NCBI GenBank assembly: GCA_022113835.1
Contig: JAILWY010000001.1
Coordinates: 14,810,501-14,874,500, forward strand
DNA length: 64,000 bases
Direction of reading: 5' to 3'
Source of the DNA: Atopsyche davidsoni
Lineage: Eukaryota > Arthropoda > Insecta > Trichoptera > Hydrobiosidae
Both the position numbers and the translations under genes were made by a program. The notes under the pieces were generated by a model. It had not been told where the DNA came from. It was given only the letters and a program-made list of their open reading frames with translations, and did not search any database. Shown in pieces: positions 1-10,734 of this stretch (its first letter is position 1; every line of letters begins with the position of its first letter).

Positions 1-619
1 CTGCATTTAAATTTTTTTGATTGATGCAGTCGATTTTTCGCAATAGGTACAAGTAAATGGTCAAAAAACTCGAATTTGCTATCACGGTTCGTAACGTTTG
101 TATCAATTACCGTACAACTTACTATGTGCACAATAAAAAATATTGTATGAACTAGTTTCCTAAAAATATTCCGAGTGTATCATAAGTAGCACGTTCAATT
201 TCATTGAGAATTTCATCAATTCACCAAAAAGCGGTGCAGATTTAAATGTGGTCGCACTTGGTATTCTCGGCTGGTCCAGGGGTAGTAGTTGGCGCGGGCA
301 CGTACCCCTGCGTAGATTGTCCCCCGATTGCGGAGTTATTGTATTGAATCAGATGTGCCGAGGGGGAGGGAGTCCCCCCGGGCTGCCTTGGGGGAAATCA
401 CGGACCCAAACTACCCGCCGCTCTTCGCCGGCGAAACAACATTGGGATCTTTGTAAGAATAAGGAGCTGTTGTAAATAATAACTGTTTTTTTTTTTTTTT
501 GTAAATATAGTAAAAAGTTCAAAACTAATATCTCATTTTTAAAGGAATAAAAATTTTATACACAAAAAAAACCCCAGCGAAATATCTACATTTTAAGCAA
601 ATATCAACTTTAATAATAA
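1..619. other. non-coding, with a GC-rich patch at 250-440
   Basis: AT-rich DNA. At about 250-440 there is a single-copy GC-richer patch (GGGGGAGGGAGTCCCCCCGG). The 75-codon frame there has no recognisable domain and I do not call it. Confidence 0.5.
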
Positions 620-826
620 TCACTTATATATTATTAGGCACATTAGTTCATACATAAAAGATGATTTAAAGAAACTCTCAGAAAAATATCATCCCACACA
701 TACCACGATGATATTTTTCTGAGAGTTTCTTTAAATCATCTTCTATGTCTGAACTAATGTGCCTAATCATATGAGTAATAATATAATAAACCCGTAATGG
801 GTAATAAATACGCATCTGATTGACGT
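620..826. mobile_element. tRNA-like fold-back element, copy 1 (loop deleted)
   Basis: Inverted arms read TTAGGCACATTAGTTCA ... TGAACTAATGTGCCTAA and include a long match through the segments ATGATTTAAAGAAACTCTC and GAAAAATATCATC. Only a short spacer separates the arms, so the tRNA-like core of other copies is missing. The right side continues with TAAACCCGTAATGGGTAAT and CGCATCTGATTGACGT, which is the inverted outer part of the copy at 34.4 kb. This marks the true element edge as lying outside the palindrome. Confidence 0.75.
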
Positions 827-860
827 TAAATCAAAAAATAGACATATGTTAATAATAATC

Positions 861-1027
861 AATATTTTTGACAGAGAGTACTTGGTGGGATTCTTGAGTG
901 ATTTTTACAGATGTTATTTTTTTATTGGTGACCGGTTTCGCCAACATCAGTTTCATAATGCCCACGTGAAAAGTTGGCGAACCGGTCACCAATAAAAAAT
1001 TACTTCAAGTATTTTATTTCAAATATT
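861..1027. mobile_element. palindromic MITE (CAATATTTTTGA ends), copy a
   Basis: Begins AATATTTTTGACAGAGAG and ends AAGTATTTTATTTCAAATATT. The inner hairpin is GGTGACCGGTTTCGCCAAC versus GTTGGCGAACCGGTCACC. The same end and hairpin sequences recur at 8.7 and 27.2 kb. Non-coding. Confidence 0.7.
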
Positions 1028-4000
1028 AACATGCATTTAAAATTGCAAAACGATATTAATTTTTAATTCTAGCGCGTTCAACTTTTCACATTTGTGGTTA
1101 TATTTTTTAAAATCCATTCTGAACAATAGAAAATGAAATAAATATATTCTGCACTGTTTTTCTTTGCTTCAATATATTGTTAAAATAAACTGTTTATGAC
1201 TATTTTTAGCGCTTTTTCGTTTATTGCAAATTTTAAAGTCAATGCATTATTTAAAACAACAAAAAAAACTGCACGGTATAAACAATACGGTAATATTTAT
1301 ATAAGGCTTTATAAGAGGTCATATTTCCGTTAACTGTAAAAACTGTACTCATCATTCAAACATTATTCTTACAAATATAAATAAGGTAATAAATATATAT
1401 GTTTATTAGATATACACACTGTAGCTACTATTTACAATTTAAAATATGTCAGAGGCCATTTTCAAGCGTGTCTATTCAATTCAAAAACTTTAAAGTGTCC
1501 GAACCGTCTGGCCGGAGGGCTGCGGAGTCCGTAAACTGCACACCGTATGACGTCCTCTGAAGGAATCGCGGCGGGACATTGACATACATAATTTAAGCAG
1601 AATCTCCAACGACAGTTCACGAGGCCGAAGTGCATTTGAAAAGCACTCGGCTATGTCGCCGCTGTGCAGTTTATTTCAAGTTTTATTACTTAGCATGGCC
1701 CACCGGACTTTTGTATGGAAACGAGATTTTTTTGACTCTTAATACATATCAGGAACCAAAATTGCTCCATTGAAATAAACTATATTTTAACTAAATATAA
1801 ACAACAAGTATAAATTATTTTTCAATTTAAAAATGCATAAAATAGGCATTGAAATATCAGGCAGTATTTTTATGCAAACAATGAAATGACAAGATTAATA
1901 GTGCAAAAAATATTGTAGAGGTTTTTTATAATTTAATGTATGAGTCGATTACCTAAAAACATAACGATTTGCCTATATGTGTGGATAATGAATATTTAAA
2001 AATACTCATAAGATTTTGTAAAATCTTCAATATATACAAAGGCATCTAAAATTATATTCAACTCCCAAACTGAATTCATTTAAAAGGAAGGAAATAAATG
2101 TTTGATTTGAGATACCATATTCTGGATCTCGCATGGAGTTGTAAATAAATCAAAAACATAATTTTACTAATAAAGACCGCTATAACTTGTAAACGCGTGT
2201 TAAATTTAAAGCCACTAACTCCACACATAATAATATCGATACAAATATCGGAAAACAAATCTAACAGCCTTTGCAAGAGAATGGCCGGGGGATCGGTTCA
2301 ACTGAAAAACGCAGATAAGGCAAACAATGCCAAAAAATATAAATCAAGTGACCTGAGACTTATTTATGTGGAGGCTTTTCATAAAGATAGAAAGGGCTGT
2401 TTGGCAGGGCCTAATGTGCCCGGGGAGGAAAATTTACAGAAACATTATACCGGGGAAACGTTCAAACTATAAATGCAATAAAAGTAAAACACCGGGACAA
2501 GTTATTCGGGACTGGGGATTGTTTATTCATACTGCACTGCTGGGAACATCAACCGCGGGGTCGCAGCCCAAAAGTGAAATAAGTCACATGTTTAATGATA
2601 GGCAATCTATTGCTGGTTTTAATACATTTGCTAAAGATGAATTTATTACTCAACGTTCAAATTTATGAATAGGGCTTAACACATAAGAAACCAACAATAT
2701 TATCAATGCCGGCCAAAACCTAGTAATTAATTAAATTTACCACTATACTTTGAAATTCTAACCTTTTATGGTTTTTATTATTTTTAAGCACAGTTTAAAA
2801 TTTCGATATAATTCAACAATAGTGGATTGAATATTCATATTTTAAAATAATGACTTGGTTAATTACAGTCAGATTCATCAAATCAATAAATATAAGAATA
2901 ATATACCATAATATACTTTTCCACCCAAAATGAGCTGCGTTTGCTCCAAGGTTTGTAATAATTGTATTTTGTGAAAGAAAAAATCGAAACACAGCTGCAT
3001 TTTATAGGGTTGGAATTCTATGGCCATTAGCCTATTCGGGTGGCCGTTCTGGATGGTTGAGAGCCCCAGACGGGAGACTACTCTCTTGGCGCGTCTCAAA
3101 TTCAAATATGATTAAACTTGAATCAAGCAGACGGAAGGAAACGCCATTCTTGGGAAGTGACGGCCCGAGCCAGGACCTGCCTGAATAACCAATGACCATC
3201 CACGCGGAAGAGGCAATGTATGTGAATATGTATCTATATACAAAATGAAAAGCTTCATTATAGTAAATTTAAAAAAATATATTATTCTAGAGTTACCATA
3301 CCATTTAAGACACAATATAATATTGATCAGTTAAATTATGAATTAAGTGTTTTTCCAACGCCATCGATAGTGAAAAAACAATCGCTCACCAAACGTTGTG
3401 CGTGTCGGAAATTCCTTAATATTATGGCAAATGGAAAACCCGTGTAGATACAGAATGTATGTAAATTTGTAAACTGCACTCGCATTCAGTGGCGTGCGTT
3501 AATTACACGAGGATACTATGCAGCACCGCGCGCCACTGCCAATATCAACATTCGTGCCAAATCAATTTAAATTGAACCAATATTCATATGAATGCGGGCT
3601 AAGTGTCTAATTCCAATGTGCGATCATCAGCAAGTGAGTATAAATTAGAGTATAAAAATATTTAATGTGAAATTATAATTTTTGAACCGATTCTGTGGAT
3701 GGAGTTTCTGAGATCAACGCATGCAAATGTTAATAAACCGAAAGTTGACATTACAAACATCGTAAAATCAGAAGCTTTTTGTATACTTTAAAATATGAAA
3801 GGTTGGTCATTGCAAAAAAAAAACGGATTTAAAGACGACTGAAAACCCTGTAAATCTTGATAAAAATAACAGTGAAATTTTTATCATAATGTAACCTAAC
3901 ATGAATTTTCTAAATGCGGTAAAAAACGTTTAAATTTTTTAATACTTCAGACATTCTTGCATAAATTAGTTTTAATATCATTGCAACCCGCATGAATGTA

Positions 4001-6657
4001 CAATTTAACACAAATAATACCATTATATATTTCAGAAAACAAAGAGGTCATTTACTTTTACTTTTACTACACTTTTGATGAAAAATAATATTGCAAGTCA
4101 GTATTATTCAGCAAGTATTATTGTAACTTACAAGCAAAATATATTGTTTGTGTCAAAATTGTTGTATTTTTAGGCTGTTACCATAATTCGGATTATTAAC
4201 AATACAAAATAGTAGCTAAGGACCAAATCAGTACTTAAAATATGTACACATAATTAATTTTCAGCAACCCAACCCAGTCGCATTTAAAAATTGGTTTATT
4301 CAATGTTCAATAGAACAATACCAAAGAGTAGCCGTGGACCCACCCAATCGCTTAATTATATCCATTTAATAACACTATCGTTAGAATACGTTAGTGTAAT
4401 TGATATTTAGCAATAACGCACAAATATAAATTAAAATCCAACGCGGTGGACAGTCTCAGTGCATTCAAAAGTAATTAAATCAATATCGGCACTTTACAAC
4501 AGCGCGGGATGCGACATTAATGCAATCGCTTTAGCTGCAATGGTTGCAGTGCGATTACCTTTAATACCCCCGGTTATAAATTGTGAATCCTAAATCGGCA
4601 ACAACAATGGCGTGCCTCCCCGTGGACAAATCTATCCGCGTAGTGAAATATTCCACCGAAATTAAACACCGATAATACGAGACTGAGCATTTAAAGTACC
4701 GCCTCTAATTAAAATCACCACGTCGATGGTTTCGGGAATCGAGCTCTATTTAAATACAGTTGAACTACTTCAGTAGTGTTAAGTTCATCTCACATGGACT
4801 TCAATATCTAAAACTAATAAACACTGATAAACAATCTTGTTAATTTTTTTGTAAACAATACAGGCAACGCTAATACAAATCGTCTTGCACTTATCTTGAT
4901 CATGCGTGAGTTCAATAATAACAGTTTGGAATTTTTCCATTGAGGATCTCTCGATCAAGAGTCAACAGTCTTCTAACTATATTGTTGATTTTTGGAATTG
5001 GGACTAATTAAGTTTAATTCTGCTAAAGATCTCTTGTGTACTATTCAGTTCAGTGTAAAATTACATCACAGTTGAATGCGTCGTGTATGCTTCAGATAAA
5101 GTATATCGATGATGCCCAAAACAGTAAGTGCAAGTGCAAAAAAAAATCTAATTAGTAATGCAAATAAAACTTAAATGTATATACACTTTTTAATGATAAT
5201 TGACTACAGAACGCCAGTTAATTTTATTTAATAGATTTTTTAGATGAACCCTTTACACATTTCATGACACAGCTGACAACCAACCAACAAATGCAACAAT
5301 AAATTGCAGTATTTAGTATTTTTTTCGATAAATCACTCATTACACAAAATTACACAAAATGTGTCGCAATTCGTTAGTACGTAATTAATAAAAAAACTTT
5401 TTTTTCTTCTATGATTTTTTCGTCTCTGCTCTTTTATTTTATAAAGAACTTTTCAATCTACTTACAATGTTTAGTTAATCTAAAAATATATAACAATAAA
5501 AAAAGTTGGATATTATTCTGCGGCGGCGTAGGGTAGGTGGTAATGATGCTGTGATGAAATATTTAATTAGTTTAGGAGCCCCGCCATTGTGACGAGACGA
5601 GACAATCGTTGTGTTGTTGAAATAAATATGACCGAATGGCAGCCAATCGCGTTCACGAGGATCGACTGACAGTCTTAAAATATTAAAGCTAATAAATTTA
5701 AATCAGCCAAAATACAGACACAAGCATATCAGTCAAATAAATAAAAACCCATCTTAGAAAATACACCACATACTTAGCGTGCCAATCCGAATATTTTTTT
5801 TAACCAGAATTAGATATACCATAGTATAATTATTAGTCTCATATCATTGCGTCTATATAACCGTGAAATAAAAATTAGACTACGACGAGACCGTGGCGTC
5901 AATAAACAATAGTTTGAATGGATTAGTTTGCTTAATGAAAAAATATTCATTTTTCTACAAATTATATATTTGATCCATGACTTTCGAAAAGTACTAAAGC
6001 CAGTTTAATAAGTCAACAATCGCTTTTATTGTTTTAAGTACAAATATAAGCTTCACTGCTTCCATAACAATTTGAGATTGTCGCACTTATACTGATAGCC
6101 CTTATAAATCAGGCGGTCATTGCAACAACAAATCGCTTCACAAATTCCTCCCCCGTCCTCTCTCGCCCCCAACTGTGAAATTATTTCCTCGCAGACAATG
6201 ACCAGAGGTGCGGGCTCGGGAAGGTTATTCAAATGAAGCCTTTTAAGGCAACAAAAGATTATCCCTATCGATTTCTGCAGAAATTCCACCGGCGCAAATT
6301 ACACGCCCAAGCACTACTTGAAGCCAGAAATGTAACTAAGCTTTCAAACACATTGTTAATATTTTGATAATAGGTAATTTTTTAATTTTGTTTTGCAGGT
6401 ATTATTTCAGCCTTTTGCATTTGGCGTATTCAGTCGTTTCGTGTGTTGATCGATTACTCTAAAATGAATTGATTATTCCCAATTCAATCGTAATATTCAT
6501 CGATATAACTTGATTTTCTCCTTCGTGTAAAAGCATCACCATTAAACTTTTATCGCACTCAGTCGTTTCATGGGTAAATCGATAGCCCAAAAGTATAAAA
6601 CATTGTATGTTAAAAGCACAATTTATTAGGAATTCAATTCGATCTGAACAGTTAGAG
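1028..6657. other. non-coding, probably LMO intron 3' of the LIM2 exon
   Basis: No coding exon recognised on either strand. GC-richer single-copy patches at 1497-1680, 3000-3200, 4480-4740 and 6120-6300 stand out from AT-rich DNA and could be conserved control elements. The missing terminal LMO exon was specifically sought here and not found. Confidence 0.5.
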
Positions 6658-7106
6658 CATAGGCTCCCAAACTATTTTGTCCCATTGACCCCTTGTCGAG
6701 TTTTCCTGTTTTTCGTAGACCCCTGCCTTGCTAATATTATTATTTTTTGCAAATTCATCATCTTCAAACATATTTTTGACATCTGATATTCAGGGTGCGC
6801 CATATTTTATGTCGGTATGTAAGCATTGAATAACTATTTCTTTTTTTTGTAAGAAGGTTGACAAAAACCTTCTTGCGATAGTCCATAATGCAGGATTAAC
6901 AGCATTACATAGGTTCAATCTGTGTTCAATTATGACATTTATGAAATGCCTAAATTTTAGTGATGACCTGCTTAAATGGGATCCACTCTCGTAGACTCCC
7001 ATTTACAGTTCGTGGACCCCCAATTTAATTTTTCGCTATCATCGACCCCTTGCAGGGCAAAATCAGCCCCCGGGGGGTCGATATTGACCACTTTGGGAAC
7101 CAGTGA
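6658..7106 (-). mobile_element. hAT-like element remnant
   Basis: One end is GGCTCCCAAACTATTTTGTC and the other is the inverse type ACTTTGGGAACCAGTG. Large parts match, inverted, the 13.84-14.48 kb element: the strip with GTAGACTCCCATTTA, ATTTAATTTTTCGCTATCAT and CAATATCGACC. On the minus strand near 6835-6905 a short peptide NPALWTIARRFLSTF resembles the C-terminal part of ZBED-type hAT transposases. No catalytic domain remains. Confidence 0.55.
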
Positions 7107-7268
7107 GTTGGAGGGTAACCCAGAAATATCTTTGATAAGACCAGATCCGCTCCTTCGCGCTCTTCGTGAAATCGACCCCTGGGGGGTTGATATTGACCAC
7201 TTTGGGAACCAGTGAGTTGGAGGATAACCCAGAAATATCTTTGATAAGACCAGATCCGCTCCTTCGTG
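7074..7268. repeat. 109-base tandem duplication at a hAT end
   Basis: The segment GATATTGACCACTTTGGGAA, CCAGTGAGTTGGAGG, AACCCAGAAATATCTTTGAT, AAGACCAGATCCGCTCCTTC occurs twice with period 109 (for example CTTTGGGAAC at 7091 and 7200). The copies differ at a few positions. The duplication spans the hAT end and its host flank, so it arose after insertion. Confidence 0.85.
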
Positions 7269-8333
7269 CCAGAGCACCATCGTCAGCCGCTTCCCCGGAG
7301 GCCAGACAATGGCTTCCCCCGCAATTGAATCTCCAGGAGCGCCCCGCGGCCGCGCCATTGTGCCCGCGACCTAACCTCACCTCGTAACAATAATTCCGGG
7401 CGACAGATCCATAAAGAGCGCCGCCGTAAGAGATATGATTTAACGCGCCAATTAACATTTCAATTCTTTGTTTCTGAGAATTGTAAGGGCTGGGGGTGAA
7501 AGAGACCCACGTAAATTATATTGTATAATGTGAGATATGGCATTAAAGGGTTAACCGGCAGATTGGCTTGTTTTCGTGCTCTTTGAAGGTAATTGAACTT
7601 TTGTTAACCTTTACAAAGAATTCGGATAGGTTAAATCCCAGGGCGCACTTTCAAAGCTTTTTACAAATTAATATTATTATATACATTCATATCAATATTT
7701 CTTTAAATTTTACTCATATAAACAATGCAGCTAAGTTTTATATATTATTTATAATAAAAATTAAGATTTTATTATTGTAAGGAACAATTTACTTGCACCG
7801 AAATGTAAAATTAAATTCGGCATCTGAATAATGGCTTCTCCGGTTTCTTCTTTTCCGGGTGTCCCGACCGGTGAATAAAAAAATACATTTCGCCCTTATC
7901 ATCCCTTGGATGAATCACGCCCCCTCCCTCCCCGCAGGAAGTCATCGCGCCAGCTGATAGTGACGTCATACTTTACATCTCTTTGTTTTCCCACCTTTTT
8001 TAGTAGCTGATAATAATTTCACAAACAATAACAGCGGCTGTCAAAATTCATTAATGTGTAGATAATGGACTGATTTACAACAAAAATTTTGTCTTTTAAA
8101 AATAAGCAGTACGTATATTTAATTAAAATGAATAATACAATGTTTTATAAGTGATAGGAATCAAAATAATACCTTCGTGTTTGTTTCGTTAATTTTGTTC
8201 AATACACTTATTTTAAACAGCACATTGTTGATTTTAATACATAAACTGTACGTATATTCAAAAAAAATATTTTTGCTATTATACTGTAGACTTTTATATG
8301 TATTTATTTATTAAGTATGGAATTGTGACTTGC
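7269..8333. other. probable LMO intron next to the LIM2 exon
   Basis: Contains a GC-rich patch 7318-7445 with CCATTGTG, AACAATAATT and CCATAAAG motifs (Sox- and Hox-like), the regulatory candidate at 7920-7990 and otherwise AT-rich DNA. The GC donor at 8333-8332 starts the intron on the minus strand. Confidence 0.5.
7920..7990. promoter_or_regulatory. candidate intronic enhancer with E-box/GATA overlap and a full CRE
   Basis: Near 7950-7976 the sequence shows an E-box CAGCTG overlapping GATA (CAGCTGATAG) followed at once by a complete CRE palindrome TGACGTCA. It lies in the LMO intron just downstream of the LIM2 exon, in a GC-richer single-copy patch. LMO/Ldb1 complexes are known to assemble on E-box/GATA composites, which makes autoregulation an attractive but unproven reading. 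Confidence 0.3.
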
Positions 8334-8459
8334 CTGTGATTACACTGTTGACAAGCAAAGCACTCCAGGTGGTAGACGTTGTTTCTAGCTCGCATGACCA
8401 TCTCGAAGGCCGGAATGACTTTGCTGCAGGCAGCACAGTACCCCGTGTTCCCAAATAAT
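8334..8459 (-). CDS. Bx: LIM-only protein, exon encoding most of LIM domain 2
   Basis: This is the continuation of the LMO gene. The acceptor (TTTGTTAG) ends at 8460. The first base, A, completes the Arg codon begun as AG at the end of the upstream exon, giving [12 protein letters not shown], the usual LMO linker between the two fingers. The exon is 126 bases (1 + 41 codons + 2) and ends ...CQQCNH plus AG of an Arg codon. LIM2 zinc ligands visible are C91, C94, H113, C116, C119 and C122. The last two, within the usual FCVGD... segment, must come from the next exon. The boundary reads AG|GCAAGT, which fits the consensus of GC-AG introns; no usable GT donor lies at the right place. Read-through would add about a dozen codons and stop, truncating LIM2. 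I searched 1-8333 on the minus strand for the next exon by eye and did not find it. Confidence 0.88.
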
Positions 8460-9347
8460 CTAACAAAGAAAAATAAATGTTTCAAAATAGCCGAATATAT
8501 CTTTACCAACTATAAAATTAATTACTTCAACACAGCTTTAGACAGTCGCAAACACAATCGCTGAGAGATTAGTATCTTTAGTATATTGAGTTAAAAATAC
8601 AGTGAAACTATTCAATTCAGTAATAGGAATTAAACCAATAATTGTAGTATGATTATTGTTACTTGGTTGTATCGATGGGTATAGCTTTTAATTGTAATGA
8701 AATTGTGTCGAATTCTAAAGTACCACCACCAAATAAATATTCAATATTTTTGACAGAGAGTACTTGGTGGAATTCCATTTGAATATTTTTGAGTAAAATA
8801 CTTGAGTGATTTTCCACATGTGACCGGTTACTCTGATACTCTGTTTGATAATGCCAACGTGAAAAGTTGGCAAAACCGGTCACAAATTTCTTTAATCGTT
8901 TTCAATGTGTGAAAAAATATGCTTAATCACATCAAGTATTTTACTCAAAAATATTCAAATAAATATATTCAATATCTGCACAAAGCAAGGGCTGTAAAAA
9001 CTTTAACAAGTTTACACAATTGCTTCAAATATTTTTTACGTTATAACATTGGAAGACTGAAAACTGTAAGCACCCCAATACCCAAGAAACCAAAGTATCT
9101 AATTAAAATGTCTGCAAAAATATTTTGTATGAAATTTTCTAACTGCGGCTGCCAAGCTTTCATTATTTTTGAAATATTGTTCAATAATGAAGACACGTTG
9201 TTCTATCGTGTAACGCTCCATTTTTACTAACCCTAAACTGTCAACTGTCAAATTGTTTTTTTTAAGTGTTCTTAAAACTTTACTGCAAAAATGGCGACAA
9301 ATTCAAATACACCCTATATAATAAGGAAGATCAAGACGATAGCTCAC
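8460..9347 (-). other. LMO intron between the LIM1 and LIM2 exons
   Basis: An 888-base phase-2 intron with donor GTGAGCT at 9347 and acceptor TTTGTTAG ending at 8460. It carries a palindromic MITE (8742-8955). The remainder is AT-rich with no coding sign. Open frames inside it, including 9266-9688 on the plus strand, are shadows of the LIM1 exon or chance. Confidence 0.85.
8742..8955. mobile_element. palindromic MITE (CAATATTTTTGA ends), copy b, in the LMO intron
   Basis: One end reads CAATATTTTTGACAGAGAG, GTACTTGGTGGAATTCC and AATATTTTTGAGTAAAATAC. The opposite end is the inverse GTATTTTACTCAAAAATATT. The middle holds GTGACCGGTT ... AACCGGTCAC. It sits in the 888-base LMO intron and contains no splice signal that disturbs the exon boundaries. 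Confidence 0.75.
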
Positions 9348-9595
9348 CTGAGGTAGTCTCTCTTGCAGAGGATGAGGTTCGCCTTGGTGTAGAGGGTGGA
9401 GCCGACCTCGCCCAGGCGGCAGTCGCAGCAGCCGCACTTGAGGCAGTCCTCGTGCCAGAGCAGGTCCAGCGCCTTGAGCAAGTAGCGCTCCGTGATGGGC
9501 TTGCCACAGCCCGCGCACTCCTGCGGCGCCGCCCCTGGAGCCGCGCCAGGAGCCGCGCTGGCCGCCGCCTCGGCCTTGCTGACGTCCATGGCCAT
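9348..9595 (-). CDS. Bx: LIM-only protein (LMO/Beadex type), exon with start codon and LIM domain 1
   Basis: This exon encodes residues 1-82 and two bases of codon 83 of a LIM-only transcription cofactor. LMO proteins bind no DNA. Their LIM fingers dock on Chip/Ldb1 and modulate LIM-homeodomain, GATA and bHLH complexes in the nucleus. The translation has a short Ala/Pro/Gly-rich N-terminus (about residues 8-25), then a complete LIM finger whose ligands I read as C27, C30, H48, C51, C54, C57, C77 and D80. The stretch [18 protein letters not shown] is close to LMO1/LMO3/Beadex. The ATG at 9595 lies in a good context, with a second ATG two codons on. The donor at 9347-9341 reads GTGAGCT. The open frame continues upstream to a splice acceptor (TTTGCAG) ending at 9647, so 9596-9646 is leader or coding. 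GC-rich third positions contrast with the AT-rich surroundings. Family identity is firm; orthology to Drosophila Beadex is inferred. Confidence 0.9.
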
Positions 9596-9646
9596 GGCCG
9601 TCACCACGGGGCTGCTGCCGGTCGCCAGCGGAAGACGTCTTTCACT
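9596..9646 (-). other. 5' part of the LIM1 exon upstream of the ATG
   Basis: These 51 bases lie between the splice acceptor and the first ATG of the LIM1 exon and stay open in the LMO frame. They are either 5' leader or, if an upstream exon supplies another start, 17 additional codons. A second AG two bases on gives an alternative acceptor at 9646/9645. Confidence 0.6.
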
Positions 9647-9675
9647 CTGCAAACCAAAAACAACCTTCAGCAAAT

Positions 9676-10150
9676 TTGTATTATATAATAATGTTATTGG
9701 GCAGCAGCAATACTCAGACTTTTCCTTCAACTAAAAAACTGCGGTGTAGAAGAACCTGGGGACCCACTACACCAGTGGTCCCCAACCCTATGCCCGCGGG
9801 CACCATAGCGCCCGCCGACTGTTTTACGAATTCCCGCCGCTGTGCGACCACGATAAAAAATATAAAAGTTGTGAATAATATTAATATTTAGTAATTAAAC
9901 AGAGAAATAAAGCGAAAATAATTATATCGTTATAATTATATTTTTTTAATTAAATGTTTTTATTATATGTACTATTGACTATAAATATACCTGGAAAAAA
10001 TAAATGGTGCACGCCGCCCGATCGGCATTCTAGAATGTGCTCTTGGGTGTTCTCACTACACTATTTTCGCCTTAAAAACCCAAGAATACTATTTCAGCAT
10101 ACATTTATGCTCAGTAAGATGGTCGCCAACCTCCTCTCAGGAGAGGCATC
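9676..10150 (+). repeat. dispersed repeat R, copy 1 (interrupted by a hAT MITE)
   Basis: TATAATAATGTTATTGGGCA, GCAGCAATACTCAGAC, GGGGACCCACTACAC and, after the insert, TATTTTCGCCTTAAAAA and GATGGTCGCCAACCTC match the second copy at 30968-31110. The repeat starts only about 30 bases from the LMO LIM1 splice acceptor. The GGTCGCCAACC end looks hAT-like, so R may itself be an old hAT derivative. Confidence 0.7.
9773..10053 (+). mobile_element. hAT-like MITE with 8-base target duplication
   Basis: Starts CAGTGGTCCCCAACC, a classic hAT terminus, followed by CCCGCGGGCACCATAGCGCC. The 281-base insert is flanked by CACTACAC at 9765-9772 and 10054-10061. A related repeat at about 30.97-31.1 kb holds the same site with a single CACTAC-AC and no insert. 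The right terminus is only weakly like the left, so some decay is present. It lies in the LMO intron or 5' region just upstream of the LIM1 exon. Confidence 0.75.
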
Positions 10151-10377
10151 CGATGAAGAAAAATGACACAGTCAATAATATAAGCTATTATAAATTACAC
10201 AAAATATACTTATAGAGTAAGAGAGATCACGAGCTTAGTTTTCATACAATGAGTAAGTCTCAAAAACCTTACTATGAGATCAGTGGAGTCCAAGAGTCTA
10301 CAATTCACTGAGCGCTTCTCAAGGATCTTTAAAAATACGTACATAACTCGCAAATTTCTTTGCCATTTATATGTCTA

Positions 10378-10636
10378 TTTTGTGGATTGAACGTCAATCA
10401 AGTGCGTTTTCATTAACTTTACAGGCTTGTATTACTTACTAATATGATTAGGCACATTTTTTCACATATTGAAAATGATTTCAAAGAAACTCTCAGAAAA
10501 ATATCATCGTAACTTGTGTAGGATTCTTGGGGATGTAGGTTCGAATCCTACACAAGTTACGATGATATTTTTCTGTGTGAAAAAAGTTTTTCCAATGTGT
10601 GAGAAATGTGCCTAATCATATTAGTAAGTAATACAT
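10378..10636. mobile_element. tRNA-like fold-back element, copy 2
   Basis: The left end has GGATTGAACGTCAATCAAG, then the palindromic arm TACTAATATGATTAGGCACA. The inner part carries the T-arm/B-box portion (GGGGATGTAGGTTCGAATCC) of the tRNA-like module. The right arm is an extended perfect inverse of the left, including GTATTACTTACTAATATG on one side and its complement on the other. Confidence 0.75.
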
Positions 10637-10734
10637 TTTAGCTTTAAAATCCCCAAAGGAAAGGGAAAACTATATTATACTCACAATGATTTATTAACTT
10701 TTGATCCTTGCAAGTATTGCTGTGAATCTTTTTA

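Noticed and set aside
8379..8564. Plus-strand open frame opposite the LIM2 exon
   Set aside because: Shadow of the LMO exon; no domain.
9266..9734. Plus-strand open frames of 80-140 codons opposite the LMO exon
   Set aside because: Shadows of the GC-rich LIM1 exon; the minus-strand frame has the full zinc-ligand set and splice sites.
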